From NCBI RefSeq assembly GCF_014641615.1, contig NZ_BMIB01000002.1:310001-374000 (forward strand): a stretch of DNA of 64,000 bases, written 5' to 3'. Each line of letters begins with the position of its first letter. Positions within the stretch are counted from its first letter, which is position 1. Source of the DNA: Filimonas zeae (GTDB taxonomy: Bacteria; Bacteroidota; Bacteroidia; Chitinophagales; Chitinophagaceae). Below the pieces are notes generated by a model that saw only the letters and a program-made list of their open reading frames with translations, did no database searches and had not been told where the DNA came from. The translations under genes and the position numbers were made by a program. Shown piece after piece: positions 49,693 through 58,246 of the stretch.

Positions 49693-49869
49693 TCACACAC
49701 TTACTATCTCGCCGTTTCTGCTAACCTCTTCTATGCTATCGGCCTTTGTTATCTGGTCTTTGCTAAATTCTATAATAATTCGTCTGGCATCACTATCAGG
49801 CCCTTTCAGTGAAACCTGCATTCTCCAATGATTGGTGTTTGTATTTCTACCATCTAACCTTCCAGCCAT
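49693..49869 (-). CDS. Small hypothetical protein (58 aa), possibly truncated
   Basis: ATG 49869 overlaps the end of the LytTR gene by 16 bp and opens a 58-residue frame (MAGRLDGRNTNTNHWRMQVS... DARRIIIEFSKDQITKADSI... NGEIVSV), protein-like in composition and not recognised. After the TGA at 49693 the same frame stays open and protein-like (YAGFEGALGRIFIRKE) to TAG at 49624, so a nonsense change may have split a 81-codon gene. Real small coupled gene or remnant: undecided. Confidence 0.4.
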   Translation of the reverse strand: MAGRLDGRNTNTNHWRMQVSLKGPDSDARRIIIEFSKDQITKADSIEEVSRNGEIVSV

Positions 49870-50612
49870 CTCAGGAAATCAGAGGAATTTGCCTTACTGA
49901 TAACAATGGTTTCAGGAGTTTCCATAACAAGCCTGGCAACAAGCTTTCTGGAAAAGAATCTATCTATGCTTGCAATGGCAAGCCTGTTGATAATAAATTG
50001 ACGGTTGGCTCTGTAAAATGACTCAGGGTTAAGCATTCGCTCTAATTCATCGAGGGTAGACGTTATGTAATACTGCTGACCTTTAAGGGTCACAACTTTA
50101 ATCACCGCATTTTCCAGATACAGATAAGCTATATCATTTACCGGAAGGGGAATAATCTTTTCACGTAGCTCTACCAGTAATGACTTTTTATAGGTATATT
50201 TTAAATCCCTGCTTAACTTCTCAATAGACTGTATTGCAGCAGCTGGTTCAAAAGCAAACCTCAGCCGTTTAAATTTTTCCATTGCTTTGGCTATCGCAAC
50301 TTCTGTGACAGGTTTTAACAGATAACTGACCGCATTCGTTTCAAAAGCTTCAGGCATGTATTCATCATACGCAGTACAAAAAATGATCGGGCTGTTTACA
50401 GGAACTTCCTTATAAATTTCGAAGCACATTCCATCTGCCAGTTGAATATCAGAAAAGATCAGTTCAGGCGAACTATTTCGTTTTAAAAACGCAATGCCTG
50501 CTTCTACAGAATCAAGAATGGCAAGCACTTCATTTGATTTGTCCTGCTCAAGCAAAATCCTTTCCAGCTCTTTTGCGGCATTTATTTCATCTTCTATGAT
50601 CAGAATCTTCAT
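49854..50612 (-). CDS. LytTR-family response regulator
   Basis: 252 residues: REC domain (1-118; phospho-acceptor Asp55 in ELIFSDIQLADG; conserved Thr/Ser in FCTAYDEYM; Lys in LLKPVT) and LytTR DNA-binding domain (about 150-245; YLYLENAVIKVVTLKGQQYYITSTLDELERML, FYRANRQFIINRLAI). Start overlaps the end of the histidine kinase gene by 26 bp: a coupled two-component pair. The divergent desaturase gene is the obvious target candidate (membrane-fluidity response, inference). Confidence 0.92.
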   Translation of the reverse strand: MKILIIEDEINAAKELERILLEQDKSNEVLAILDSVEAGIAFLKRNSSPELIFSDIQLADGMCFEIYKEVPVNSPIIFCTAYDEYMPEAFETNAVSYLLKPVTEVAIAKAMEKFKRLRFAFEPAAAIQSIEKLSRDLKYTYKKSLLVELREKIIPLPVNDIAYLYLENAVIKVVTLKGQQYYITSTLDELERMLNPESFYRANRQFIINRLAIASIDRFFSRKLVARLVMETPETIVISKANSSDFLRWLEG

Positions 50613-51624
50613 GGTTTATAATTGGCAACTTAACAGTAAAACCGGCTGTTGTTTTTTCTATGGTGATGTTTCTGGCAAACAAAAGCTGGTAACGGGTCAT
50701 CAGATTGTGTAAGCCAACTCCCGTTGACAAGTATGAGGCTTTTTTGGGATTCAAACTATTGCTGATCACAAGATGAGCCCCATCATTGTATAGCACAATC
50801 CGCAAAGGATTGCTGACTGAAGCAACATTGTGCTTTATGGCATTTTCCAGCAACAGCTGTAGTGTAAGTGGCGGTATTTTTGCCTGCATCCATCTTTCAT
50901 CCACGTTGATATCAATTACAATGGCGCTGCCCATCCGTGTTCTGATTATGTGCAGATAGGATTTGATGAAACTTAACTCACTCTCCAACGGAACGAGGCT
51001 CAATTTGTTGTGAATGAGCATATACCTGTAAACGGAGGCGATTTCAGAGACATACTCCTTGACTTGCCTATCCTGGGTAATCGCACTTAAAGTATTAAGG
51101 GTATTGAACAGAAAATGAGGACTCATCTGCTCCTTCAGGTTAGACAGGTTAGCCTCCAATTGTGCCCGTTCAAGCTTCTCTATTTCCAGGTTACGCCGCT
51201 GGCTTTCACTGAGTACATGCAAATACAAAACGATAAAGAACTGCAGCGCACTAATGAGTAAAGCTCTGGAAACGATCAGGAACAAGTTCAGATCTTCTCT
51301 GGCAATGCTGAATGAAGGGTTCTTTACCAACCTGCTGAAAACAATATCGATCAGCGCCGAAATAAGACAGACGGCTACGGCAACCAAAATTATCTTCATC
51401 AGATAACCCATGTATCGCCATCGATTCGGAATCAGAAATCTCCTGTTTAACCAAAGATGTAGAAGAAAAGAAAGTATACCGGCAGTGAAAGTATATCTGA
51501 ATGTGCGGGCAGCCAGAAAAAGTCCTCCGGAATGAACGTCATTACCTGTCATTCTTATAGGAACCACCGCAAGGCCAATTCCAAGTGAGATGATAATTCC
51601 AGGGATCCAATAATGCCTCGACAT
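50587..51624 (-). CDS. LytS/YehU-type histidine kinase
   Basis: Membrane histidine kinase of the His_kinase family, about 345 residues from ATG 51624 (MSRHYWIPGIIISLGIGLAVV); a 98-residue upstream extension of the frame is rejected because it spans the promoter. Four transmembrane helices, then a coiled linker and HFLFNTLNTLSAITQD (phospho-His) and an ATPase (LTLQLLLENAIKHNV; GVGLHNLMTRYQLLF). -7 box TATCTTTG ends 4 nt before the ATG (51629-51636). Pairs with the LytTR regulator behind it. Confidence 0.9.
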   Translation of the reverse strand: MSRHYWIPGIIISLGIGLAVVPIRMTGNDVHSGGLFLAARTFRYTFTAGILSFLLHLWLNRRFLIPNRWRYMGYLMKIILVAVAVCLISALIDIVFSRLVKNPSFSIAREDLNLFLIVSRALLISALQFFIVLYLHVLSESQRRNLEIEKLERAQLEANLSNLKEQMSPHFLFNTLNTLSAITQDRQVKEYVSEIASVYRYMLIHNKLSLVPLESELSFIKSYLHIIRTRMGSAIVIDINVDERWMQAKIPPLTLQLLLENAIKHNVASVSNPLRIVLYNDGAHLVISNSLNPKKASYLSTGVGLHNLMTRYQLLFARNITIEKTTAGFTVKLPIINHEDSDHRR

Positions 51625-51628
51625 GCGC

Positions 51629-51636
51629 CAAAGATA
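51629..51636 (-). promoter_or_regulatory. -7 element of the kinase gene, 4 nt before ATG
   Basis: TATCTTTG, then GCGC, then ATG 51624 on the minus strand. Confidence 0.5.
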
Positions 51637-51868
51637 GCCATTCCCCTTTGTTGCCTTACAGACTAACATGAGGAAGCAGGCAGTTTTGTATATAAGGCGG
51701 ACCAAACAACCTGTTAAATTTCTTTGGGTACAACATCCCATATCTGCCGCTTGTACCCTGCCCGCTTTAACGGGTAATTTGCCCGTTTCACTTTGGTTTC
51801 CTACATCAATCGTAATTATTGAGGCTTCATTTGCACTATTATTAAAACCACCGGAAAAAAGAAGAGTT

Positions 51869-52915
51869 ATGAGACCTGCCCCCATTATTTTGACTGACCC
51901 TGTTTTCAGACCGCGCAACTATAACCGCCTGGACCATTTCTTTTTACGCCTTATCCGGGATGAAAGGGACCTACCGTTCATTTATTTTACTATTGTTATT
52001 GTGATGGTAATGGTACCCTATGCCTTCTTATTGTTCAGCAATCTTTTGAAAGGATGGTACTGGACCGGAGCAGCAATCAGCTATATGTTCATGATTGCAG
52101 CTTTCTTTATCGGGCGCTTTTCACTGATGTTCCATAGCACAGCACATCGTACGCTGTTTAAGAAAAAGTATGATTACCTGAACTATATCCTTCCTTATGT
52201 GATCGCACCCTTCTTTGGACACATGGCCGATACCTACTATGCACACCATATTGGAATGCACCATGCTGAAAATAACCTCGAAGAGGACGAAAGTTCCACC
52301 ATGTTCTACCAACGCGATTCCCTGAAAGATTTCCTGTTGTACCTGATGAGGTTTATGCTTACCGGCATATATGATCTGGCGGCATATTTCAAGAGAAAGA
52401 ACAGGAGGAAATTAATGTATAGCGCCATACGGGGTGAAGTGCTTTTTATCAGTGTAACACTGCTGTTGTGCATTTTTAATCTAAAGGCCACGTTGTGTGT
52501 ATTAATCTTTCCCTATTTCTTTTATCGCCTGATAGCCATGCTGGGCAACTGGGGTCAGCATGCATTTATTGATCAGGCAGATCCGGGTAATTGCTACAAG
52601 AATAGCATGAATTGCATCAACAGCAGGTATAACTGGATATGCTGGAATGATGGCTATCATATTTCCCATCATTTAAAACCAACGATGCACTGGACAGAAC
52701 ACCCCGTAAATTTCCTAAAGACCATCGACCATTATGGGGATAATAACGCCGTGGTCTTTAGCAGGATAGATATCATCATGGTCTCCCTGTTATTGCTTGC
52801 GGGGCGATACGATGTGTTGGCTAAAAACTTTGTGAACATCGGCAACCGCTTTGACTCAGAAGAGGCTGTAATCGCGTTCCTGAAAGCAAGGACGGCAAGG
52901 TTCACAAAAAGATGA
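51869..52915 (+). CDS. Membrane fatty acid desaturase
   Basis: Integral-membrane di-iron oxygenase, 348 residues from ATG 51869 (MRPAPIILTDPVFRPRNYN; AG-rich GAAAAAAGAAGAG just before). Histidine boxes: HSTAH, HHIGMHHAENN, and YHISHHL, with hydrophobic helices around them (FTIVIVMVMVPYAFLLFSNLL; GAAISYMFMIAAFFIGRF). Introduces double bonds into acyl chains; regiospecificity not determinable. A longer frame from 51668 is not used since it crosses the opposite kinase start. Divergent from a LytS/LytTR pair, 244 bp apart. Confidence 0.88.
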   Translation: MRPAPIILTDPVFRPRNYNRLDHFFLRLIRDERDLPFIYFTIVIVMVMVPYAFLLFSNLLKGWYWTGAAISYMFMIAAFFIGRFSLMFHSTAHRTLFKKKYDYLNYILPYVIAPFFGHMADTYYAHHIGMHHAENNLEEDESSTMFYQRDSLKDFLLYLMRFMLTGIYDLAAYFKRKNRRKLMYSAIRGEVLFISVTLLLCIFNLKATLCVLIFPYFFYRLIAMLGNWGQHAFIDQADPGNCYKNSMNCINSRYNWICWNDGYHISHHLKPTMHWTEHPVNFLKTIDHYGDNNAVVFSRIDIIMVSLLLLAGRYDVLAKNFVNIGNRFDSEEAVIAFLKARTARFTKR

Positions 52916-52925
52916 CCGAACAATA

Positions 52926-53753
52926 CTATTTGTAGTGCAATATCACTTCTTCGTTGCTGACAATGGGAGTTGAGCCCGGATATGTTACACGCAGTTTCAT
53001 TTTTTCCAGCTTCTTATGAGTGATCGTACATGCGTTTTCATATATTTTTTCTATGAATGGCGCATTGTTGCCGTTTGTTCTGGTAAGGGTTATTTTGCCT
53101 GGAAGCTTTGGCAGGTAAGATAGCATAGGATAATTGTAAATAGCATACATTTCATCCAGACCATTGCCGGTGATAAACAGGTTGGGTTCAATACTGCAGC
53201 TGTCAGAATAGTTTTCAAGTGTCCAGGTAAGTTTGGCACCGGCCGCAACTGTTGTTACCTTTTCCAGCAGGTTATCTGCGCTGTACTGGTAGGCGCTGGT
53301 AAACAGTAATTGTTGTCCGGCTTCATTTATTTTATAATGGCGCATCGTTTTCAGTGATTTGTTGGTATTGTAGTCATACTCTAGTCTATGACCACCGCCT
53401 GCATTCTGCGAACCTTCCAGATGGCTCATAACGCCGTTGGTATAGCCATAGTTGGTTACATACACCGATCCAGGCACTTCTACGCGTATCAGGTTCTTAT
53501 TAGTGTAAGTGTAATTTACCTCTGCCAGGGAAACCTCAGATTCGTGTAAAATCTGTTTAACAGTACTATCCGGGTTGTAATCGAAATAGGCTGTTTTCTT
53601 TGAATCTTTATATTCCACTTTGTCCAGCAGAAAATATACTTTTTTACCAGGTGCGGGAGGTGGCGCTACAGGTTCTGTTTCTTTGTTTTTAGCGCATCCT
53701 GTTAGTACCAGGGTACCCATTGCAATCAGGGCTGCCATCGGTTTTAGTGTCAT
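52926..53753 (-). CDS. Hypothetical lipoprotein with YD/RHS-like strands
   Basis: Lipoprotein of 275 residues (lipobox LTGC), a proline-rich linker (EPVAPPPAPGKK) and a strand-rich body with Tyr-Asp/Asn patterns (AYFDYNPDSTVKQI, NYTYTNKNLIRVEV, LEYDYNTNKSLKTM, SAYQYSADNLLEKVT) as in DUF4595-like or RHS-like lipoproteins of Bacteroidota. No function assigned. Transcribed toward the desaturase end (convergent, 10-bp gap). Confidence 0.75.
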   Translation of the reverse strand: MTLKPMAALIAMGTLVLTGCAKNKETEPVAPPPAPGKKVYFLLDKVEYKDSKKTAYFDYNPDSTVKQILHESEVSLAEVNYTYTNKNLIRVEVPGSVYVTNYGYTNGVMSHLEGSQNAGGGHRLEYDYNTNKSLKTMRHYKINEAGQQLLFTSAYQYSADNLLEKVTTVAAGAKLTWTLENYSDSCSIEPNLFITGNGLDEMYAIYNYPMLSYLPKLPGKITLTRTNGNNAPFIEKIYENACTITHKKLEKMKLRVTYPGSTPIVSNEEVILHYK

Positions 53754-53786
53754 GTCCGTTTTTATTTATTGGTTGTAAGAAAAAAA

Positions 53787-54734
53787 TCAGGCTACTATAT
53801 CGGCCAATGCCTGAAACAGGTTTACCGGGTGCTCGGCAATTCTGTTGCACAGGTACAGATACCATTCTTTACCATATACCAGATAAAGCTTGGTCATATA
53901 GCCGTCTGCTTTCAGGCTTAGCAGGCGTTCGGTTTGTATGCCGTACAGGCTTTCAAACTCGTATTGTGCGTGCGATGGCTGGTACAGATCTATCAGCTTT
54001 CTGGCTTCCGTTTGTATATGCAGGTCGTGTGTAGCTATGGAGCAATCATGGCCAGTGCTCAATAAGGTATCTATATATTGAAGATACAGCTCGTTTAGCC
54101 TTTGTCCACGTGGAAGAGAAAGGCCTTCGGGTGTATCAAAGGCACCTTTTACCACACGTATCCTTCCGGGATATGTTAGTAGGGTCTGAAAGTCGTCTGC
54201 CGTACGATGCAGGTAAGCCTGTAAGGTAATGGCCAGCTGTGGGTGTAGTCTGGCTGCTTCCATGTAAGTAGCCAATACATCCTCTGTTTTGCCACAATCT
54301 TCTGCGCTGATGATCACTTCTATATCTGATTGCGCAGCGGTACATATCTGATCCAGGTGTTCCAGACATAGTTGCCTGGAAATACCGAGGCCAATATGCG
54401 AAAGATCCAGCGATACAGTCGAGTGAAGGCCCTGCGCACGAATGGTATGGCATATACGTACAAACTCTTCCATGGCTGCTGAAGCCTCTTGCGGTGAACT
54501 GGCATTTTCGCCCATGTATTCAATGGAGCACTTAAATCCCAGACGGTTCTGTTCGCCTGCCTTCTGCACCGTCTCTTTCAGTGTTTCTCCGCCTATGTAG
54601 CGGTCTGCTGCTTTTTTTACCAGGTAAAACAATTCTTTATGGTTCAATAAAAAATCTTTTGCCTGTGCATTGATCGCTGCTTTGCGTAAAGCTGCGGCCC
54701 CCATTTGCAGCAGCGCATCTTCCGCGCTTTCCAT
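53787..54734 (-). CDS. Proline dehydrogenase
   Basis: FAD-dependent first step of proline degradation to glutamate; about 315 residues from ATG 54734, the short bacterial PRODH size. Barrel motifs: SLDLSHIGLG, LAITLQAYLHRTADD, RIRVVKGAF (Lys and Arg at the active site), ATHDLHIQ, YEFESLYGIQTERL, VYGKEWYLYLCNRIAEHP. A frame beginning at TTG 54767 is rejected: that TTG is the tail of the -7 box TACATTTG (54765-54772). No pyrroline-carboxylate dehydrogenase gene next to it. Confidence 0.9.
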   Translation of the reverse strand: MESAEDALLQMGAAALRKAAINAQAKDFLLNHKELFYLVKKAADRYIGGETLKETVQKAGEQNRLGFKCSIEYMGENASSPQEASAAMEEFVRICHTIRAQGLHSTVSLDLSHIGLGISRQLCLEHLDQICTAAQSDIEVIISAEDCGKTEDVLATYMEAARLHPQLAITLQAYLHRTADDFQTLLTYPGRIRVVKGAFDTPEGLSLPRGQRLNELYLQYIDTLLSTGHDCSIATHDLHIQTEARKLIDLYQPSHAQYEFESLYGIQTERLLSLKADGYMTKLYLVYGKEWYLYLCNRIAEHPVNLFQALADIVA

Positions 54735-54764
54735 CGTTTTTTCTGTTAACTGTTTCAAGGATGG

Positions 54765-54772
54765 CAAATGTA
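54765..54772 (-). promoter_or_regulatory. -7 box of the proline dehydrogenase gene
   Basis: TACATTTG on the minus strand, about 30 nt before ATG 54734. Confidence 0.4.
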
Positions 54773-54840
54773 GTCCGGGTAAATGGGGTGGGCAATCGCA
54801 TAAAGATGTGATCGTTGAACTGTTAGCATATGCATACTAC

Positions 54841-54876
54841 AAAATAAAAAGCCCCGCAAGCAAAAGCTTGCGGGGC
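54841..54876 (-). terminator. Terminator of tRNA-Leu
   Basis: Ten-bp perfect stem GCCCCGCAAG/CTTGCGGGGC (54851-54876) followed on the minus strand by UUUUUAUUUU. Confidence 0.95.
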
Positions 54877-54883
54877 TATCAGG

Positions 54884-54967
54884 TGCCCAGAACTGGATTC
54901 GAACCAGCACATCCTTGCGGACGCTGCGACCTGAACACAGTGCGTCTACCAATTTCGCCATCTGGGC
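54884..54967 (-). tRNA. tRNA-Leu (anticodon CAG)
   Basis: 84-nt class II tRNA. Acceptor GCCCAGA pairs with TCTGGGC; anticodon stem CTGTG/CGCAG around TTCAGGT; long variable arm; T-loop TTCGAAT. CCA is not encoded. Terminator directly downstream. Confidence 0.96.
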
Positions 54968-55102
54968 AGGTAATCCGTTTAAATAAGAACTATATTCCGT
55001 TTCAATCGGGTTGCAAATATAGGAGAATGTTTTTAATATCAAACAGATTGTCTGTTTTTTTATCCGTATGTGCTACTTTTATAGCAACAACCTTTTACTC
55101 TT

Positions 55103-56137
55103 ATGGAATTAACCAACACAAACCAGCACTCCCCTGCGGAGCAGCCATCCTGTATCAATTGCGGAGCGGCTGAAGTAATACCTGGTTACACGCACGCGCT
55201 ATGTGGCAACTGCCGTACTGCTTTTATACGCTATCCCATACCCAATAAAATTAAGCTGTTTGCCGCAGGTATAGCCGTTGTATTGGTGTTTGCCATGCTT
55301 AGCGTTCCAAAGCAGATTTCAACGGGCATTCATTTGAAAAGAGCAATTGCAGCAGAAAAAGAGCGCCGTTTTGCTACAGCAGAAAAAGAGCTGCACCAGG
55401 TACTGGAATATCAGCCCGATTACACAGAGGCGCTGGCGCATCTGATGATAGCTTCTTACCACAATCAGAACCTGGCGCAACTGTATAAGACCAACCAGAT
55501 TATTGGTGGCAGAACCATGGACAACACCGAACTGGTGGAAGAGATCAACCTGCTTACGCAAAAGACAGGAGACAACATGCCACCCGAAACGATGGATGCT
55601 TTATACGCTACCTGGGGCACAACAGATAAGATACCTGACAGCAGCCTGGTGAGGTATCTTGCTGAATACCCAAAGCAAACATTCGCCCTGATGCTTTATT
55701 CGCAACGCCTGCTGAAACAGAACAGGTACAAAAGCTGCGACAGTCTGTTACAGATAGCAGCTACAGTAGCCAAAGACATTAACCAGATAAATATCCTTCG
55801 CATTGGTGCCAAGAGAGGTATACGTCAGTTTGACTCAGCCTTGTACTACTGCGATCAGCTGCTGTATCAGAACAGTGAAAACTACTATGCACTGGCTGGC
55901 AAGGCCAGGGCTCTGTTACAGCGGGGAGATCTGCGTGAAGGAATGGAACTGGCTCAAAAAACCTGTAAGCAGTTTCCAAACGATGGCTATTGCATAGCCA
56001 CTATGGCCCTTGCCTGGCACGCCAACCACCAGCCTGCCAAACGGGATGCACTGGTGAACCAGCTACTGCGCGATTCAACCACCAGCGATTATGCGCAATA
56101 TGTAACCGACGTTATCAATCACAAAGAACAATTCTAA
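55103..56137 (+). CDS. Zinc-ribbon, membrane-anchored TPR protein
   Basis: 344 residues. N-terminal zinc ribbon (CINCG ... CGNC, residues 17-38), one transmembrane helix (about 50-70; LFAAGIAVVLVFAMLSV), then TPR-like repeats (FATAEKELHQVLEYQPDYTEALAHL, FDSALYYCDQLLYQNSENYYALAGKARALLQRGDLREGMELAQKTCKQFP). Scaffold-like; no enzymatic motif. First of three genes with 21- and 18-nt gaps (55103-57355); the second is a HELAH membrane protein, so the pair may form a protein-quality unit (inference). Confidence 0.78.
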   Translation: MELTNTNQHSPAEQPSCINCGAAEVIPGYTHALCGNCRTAFIRYPIPNKIKLFAAGIAVVLVFAMLSVPKQISTGIHLKRAIAAEKERRFATAEKELHQVLEYQPDYTEALAHLMIASYHNQNLAQLYKTNQIIGGRTMDNTELVEEINLLTQKTGDNMPPETMDALYATWGTTDKIPDSSLVRYLAEYPKQTFALMLYSQRLLKQNRYKSCDSLLQIAATVAKDINQINILRIGAKRGIRQFDSALYYCDQLLYQNSENYYALAGKARALLQRGDLREGMELAQKTCKQFPNDGYCIATMALAWHANHQPAKRDALVNQLLRDSTTSDYAQYVTDVINHKEQF

Positions 56138-56158
56138 CAACCCTTATACCGCAATACC

Positions 56159-56689
56159 ATGCTTATTCCAGGAGTATTTATTACCGTACTCACCTTTCCC
56201 GGTGTAATTGTACATGAACTGGCCCATCAGTTATGCTGCCGCATTTGCAAAGTGCCGGTATTTAAAGTAGTTTACTTTCAGGCAGCCAACCCTGCCGGAT
56301 ACGTACTGCACGAAAAAATCAATAACCACTGGCATTCCCTGTTTGTAAGCACAGGCCCTTTTTTACTTAACACTATTATGGGCGCAGTTATAGCACTACC
56401 TGCATCGTTACCTGTATTCAGCTTTGGTAATGCTATGTTTTACCATTACATACTGCTTTATCTGGGTATTTCCATCGCTATGCATGCATTCCCCAGCACC
56501 GGAGATGCCAATGCAATATGGGAAACCGTTAAACGGCCGGATGCACCCTGGTTATTTAAACTACTGGCTACACCTATAGTGGGCTTTATATACCTGGGCG
56601 CACTGGGCAGCATGTTTTGGCTGGATCTGTTTTATGGTATGGGTATAGCTATAGGCATACCTAAACTATTGATTTCACTGCTTGCCTGA
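56159..56689 (+). CDS. HELAH membrane zinc peptidase-like protein
   Basis: 176 residues, four to five transmembrane helices; VHELAHQL (His19, Glu20, His23) in the first helix is a gluzincin motif and a later conserved polar stretch (AFPSTGDANAIW) resembles the third-ligand region of DUF3267/M50-like zincins. Substrate unknown. Follows the TPR gene. Confidence 0.7.
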   Translation: MLIPGVFITVLTFPGVIVHELAHQLCCRICKVPVFKVVYFQAANPAGYVLHEKINNHWHSLFVSTGPFLLNTIMGAVIALPASLPVFSFGNAMFYHYILLYLGISIAMHAFPSTGDANAIWETVKRPDAPWLFKLLATPIVGFIYLGALGSMFWLDLFYGMGIAIGIPKLLISLLA

Positions 56690-56707
56690 CAACTACTAGA
56701 TTTACGC

Positions 56708-57355
56708 ATGATTACAAGCGAAATAATGGCGGCAGCGCAAAAATTGTGGGATTACCATCATATGAACCACACACTCACCCCTGCCGACTGCATTCTGGCG
56801 CTGGGCAGCCATGACCTGCGCGTGGCAGAAAGGGCTGCGGAGTTATACCTGAAGCAGCTGGCGCCACTGGTGATATTCTCCGGCGGCCTGGGCAATGTTA
56901 CCAAAGGTGTATGGACTGAACAGGAGGCTGATCGTTTTGCGCAGATTGCGTTGCAGAAAGGCGTGCCTGCCGAAGCCATTCTGATAGAAAACCAATCCAC
57001 CAATACCGGGGAAAACATTCTTTTTACCCAAAAGCTATTGCATGAAAAGGGCCTCAACCCGCACCGCTTTTTACTGGTACAGAAGCCCTATATGGAAAGA
57101 AGAAGCTATGCCACCTTTAAAAAGCACTGGCCGGAGAAAGAACTGCTGGTTACCTCCCCACAGACAACCCTGGCTGATTATCCCAACGATGAAATTCCCC
57201 TGGAAAAAGTGATTAACATTATGGTGGGTGATCTGCAACGTATACGTATTTATCCGGCTAAGGGCTTTCAGATACCGCAGGATATTCCGGAAGATGTATG
57301 GGATGCGTATGAGCAACTGGTGGCATGGGGCTTTAACAAACACCTGGCATCATAA
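56708..57355 (+). CDS. YdcF/SanA/ElyC-family protein
   Basis: 215-residue DUF218 protein: CILALGSHDLRVAERAAELYLK, FSGGLGNVTKGVWTEQEADRF, NQSTNTGENILFTQKLL and LVQKPYMERRSYATFKKHWP, the typical motifs around the nucleotide- or adenosyl-binding site. Family linked to envelope metabolism or SAM binding; reaction not established. Last of the three-gene unit; ends at the tRNA-Tyr terminator. Confidence 0.87.
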   Translation: MITSEIMAAAQKLWDYHHMNHTLTPADCILALGSHDLRVAERAAELYLKQLAPLVIFSGGLGNVTKGVWTEQEADRFAQIALQKGVPAEAILIENQSTNTGENILFTQKLLHEKGLNPHRFLLVQKPYMERRSYATFKKHWPEKELLVTSPQTTLADYPNDEIPLEKVINIMVGDLQRIRIYPAKGFQIPQDIPEDVWDAYEQLVAWGFNKHLAS

Positions 57356-57370
57356 CACCCCTACCGAAAA

Positions 57371-57403
57371 TAAAAAACGCATGAATGCTGTATTCATGCG
57401 TTT
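57371..57403 (-). terminator. Terminator of tRNA-Tyr
   Basis: Twelve-bp stem AAACGCATGAAT/ATTCATGCGTTT (57375-57403) with U-rich tail on the minus strand; also between convergent units. Confidence 0.85.
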
Positions 57404-57415
57404 ACAAACTTACTG

Positions 57416-57498
57416 TGGGCAGGAGAGGATTCGAACCTCTGAAGTCGAAAGACAGCGGATTTACAGTCCGCCCCATTTGGCCGCTCTGGAACCTGCCC
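57416..57498 (-). tRNA. tRNA-Tyr (anticodon GUA)
   Basis: 83-nt class II tRNA. Acceptor GGGCAGG pairs with CCTGCCC; anticodon loop CTGTAAA; variable arm; T-loop TTCGAAT. CCA not encoded. Confidence 0.96.
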
Positions 57499-57571
57499 CC
57501 TTAACCGGAAGGGCGGCGAAGATACAGTTCAGCTTGTTACAAACCAATAGCTTTCAAAGCTTTTCGCAGAA

Positions 57572-58120
57572 TTATTTTCGAAGCAGTTTGTAAAGGAGCG
57601 CTTCCTGCTCTTTAACAATCCCTGAATGCGTAGCATCCTGCCATGCCGCAATCCGTCCCTTCTTATTCAATACCACCACTGCGGGAAAAGTAGTTATTGC
57701 CAGCTTTTCCAATGCTTCGCTCTGCTGATAAGCCACCGGACATTTCAGGAAAGCGTTGCCGCCACATTGTGCCATTTCAGAAAACCTGTCCGGCGAAAGC
57801 GCCAGAAAAACAGCAGCAGAATCAGCAAACTTTTCAACCAGCTCATTCAGCTCAGCAGCAGTATTGCTATTTATGGCGCTATCCACCGCAAAGCAATATA
57901 AAAACACCACTTTACCACGCAACCGGTTCAACTGCCAGTTTCTACCGGAAACATCAGTTACACTTACCTCTCCAACGCGGGTGCCAACAGGTGTAGTTTC
58001 TACCTCTTCCATATTTACAACGGGAAGCGCCATGCCACGTGGGGTTATTGCCGGCTGTTGTGCGCGGGAGCATAAGGGCAGCAGTAAAAACAGCAGTGAG
58101 CTAAACAGAAAGGGCTTCAT
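57572..58120 (-). CDS. Thioredoxin-fold protein without CXXC
   Basis: 182-residue exported protein: signal peptide (MKPFLFSSLLFLLLPLCSRAQ), then a TlpA/peroxiredoxin-like fold (GEVSVTDVSGRNWQLNRLRGKVVFLYCF; cis-Pro in TTFPAVVVLNKKGRI). The redox motif expected after the first strand reads FAVDSAIN: no CXXC remains, only a single Cys just before it and one in CGGN / CPVAY. Thus probably not a disulfide oxidoreductase of the usual kind. Divergent from the histidine kinase at 58247. Confidence 0.72.
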   Translation of the reverse strand: MKPFLFSSLLFLLLPLCSRAQQPAITPRGMALPVVNMEEVETTPVGTRVGEVSVTDVSGRNWQLNRLRGKVVFLYCFAVDSAINSNTAAELNELVEKFADSAAVFLALSPDRFSEMAQCGGNAFLKCPVAYQQSEALEKLAITTFPAVVVLNKKGRIAAWQDATHSGIVKEQEALLYKLLRK

Positions 58121-58170
58121 GATAACTATTTTAATATTACAAAACTATTCTGCTGCACTGCGCCGGGCAT

Positions 58171-58210
58171 TTAACCAGTTTTAATGAGTGTTAATCAGTG
58201 TTAAGTGTGT
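58171..58210. promoter_or_regulatory. Four 10-bp direct repeats (OmpR-type box)
   Basis: TTAACCAGTT, TTAATGAGTG, TTAATCAGTG, TTAAGTGTGT at exact 10-bp steps, ending 21 bp before a -7 box (TATATTTG, 58232-58239). Regular 10-11-bp direct repeats at this distance are the typical binding pattern of OmpR/PhoB regulators. Confidence 0.6.
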
Positions 58211-58246
58211 TACAGGGTTCAGCGTTTGAGATATATTTGACATTGT

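Noticed and set aside
49624..49695. In-frame UGA read as selenocysteine
   Set aside because: No hairpin typical of a SECIS element is visible next to the UGA, and no selenoprotein family is recognised; a nonsense change or true stop is simpler.
51668..51868. N-terminal extension of the desaturase
   Set aside because: The first 67 codons of the longer frame cover the divergent promoter and look non-coding; ATG 51869 has an AG-rich leader.
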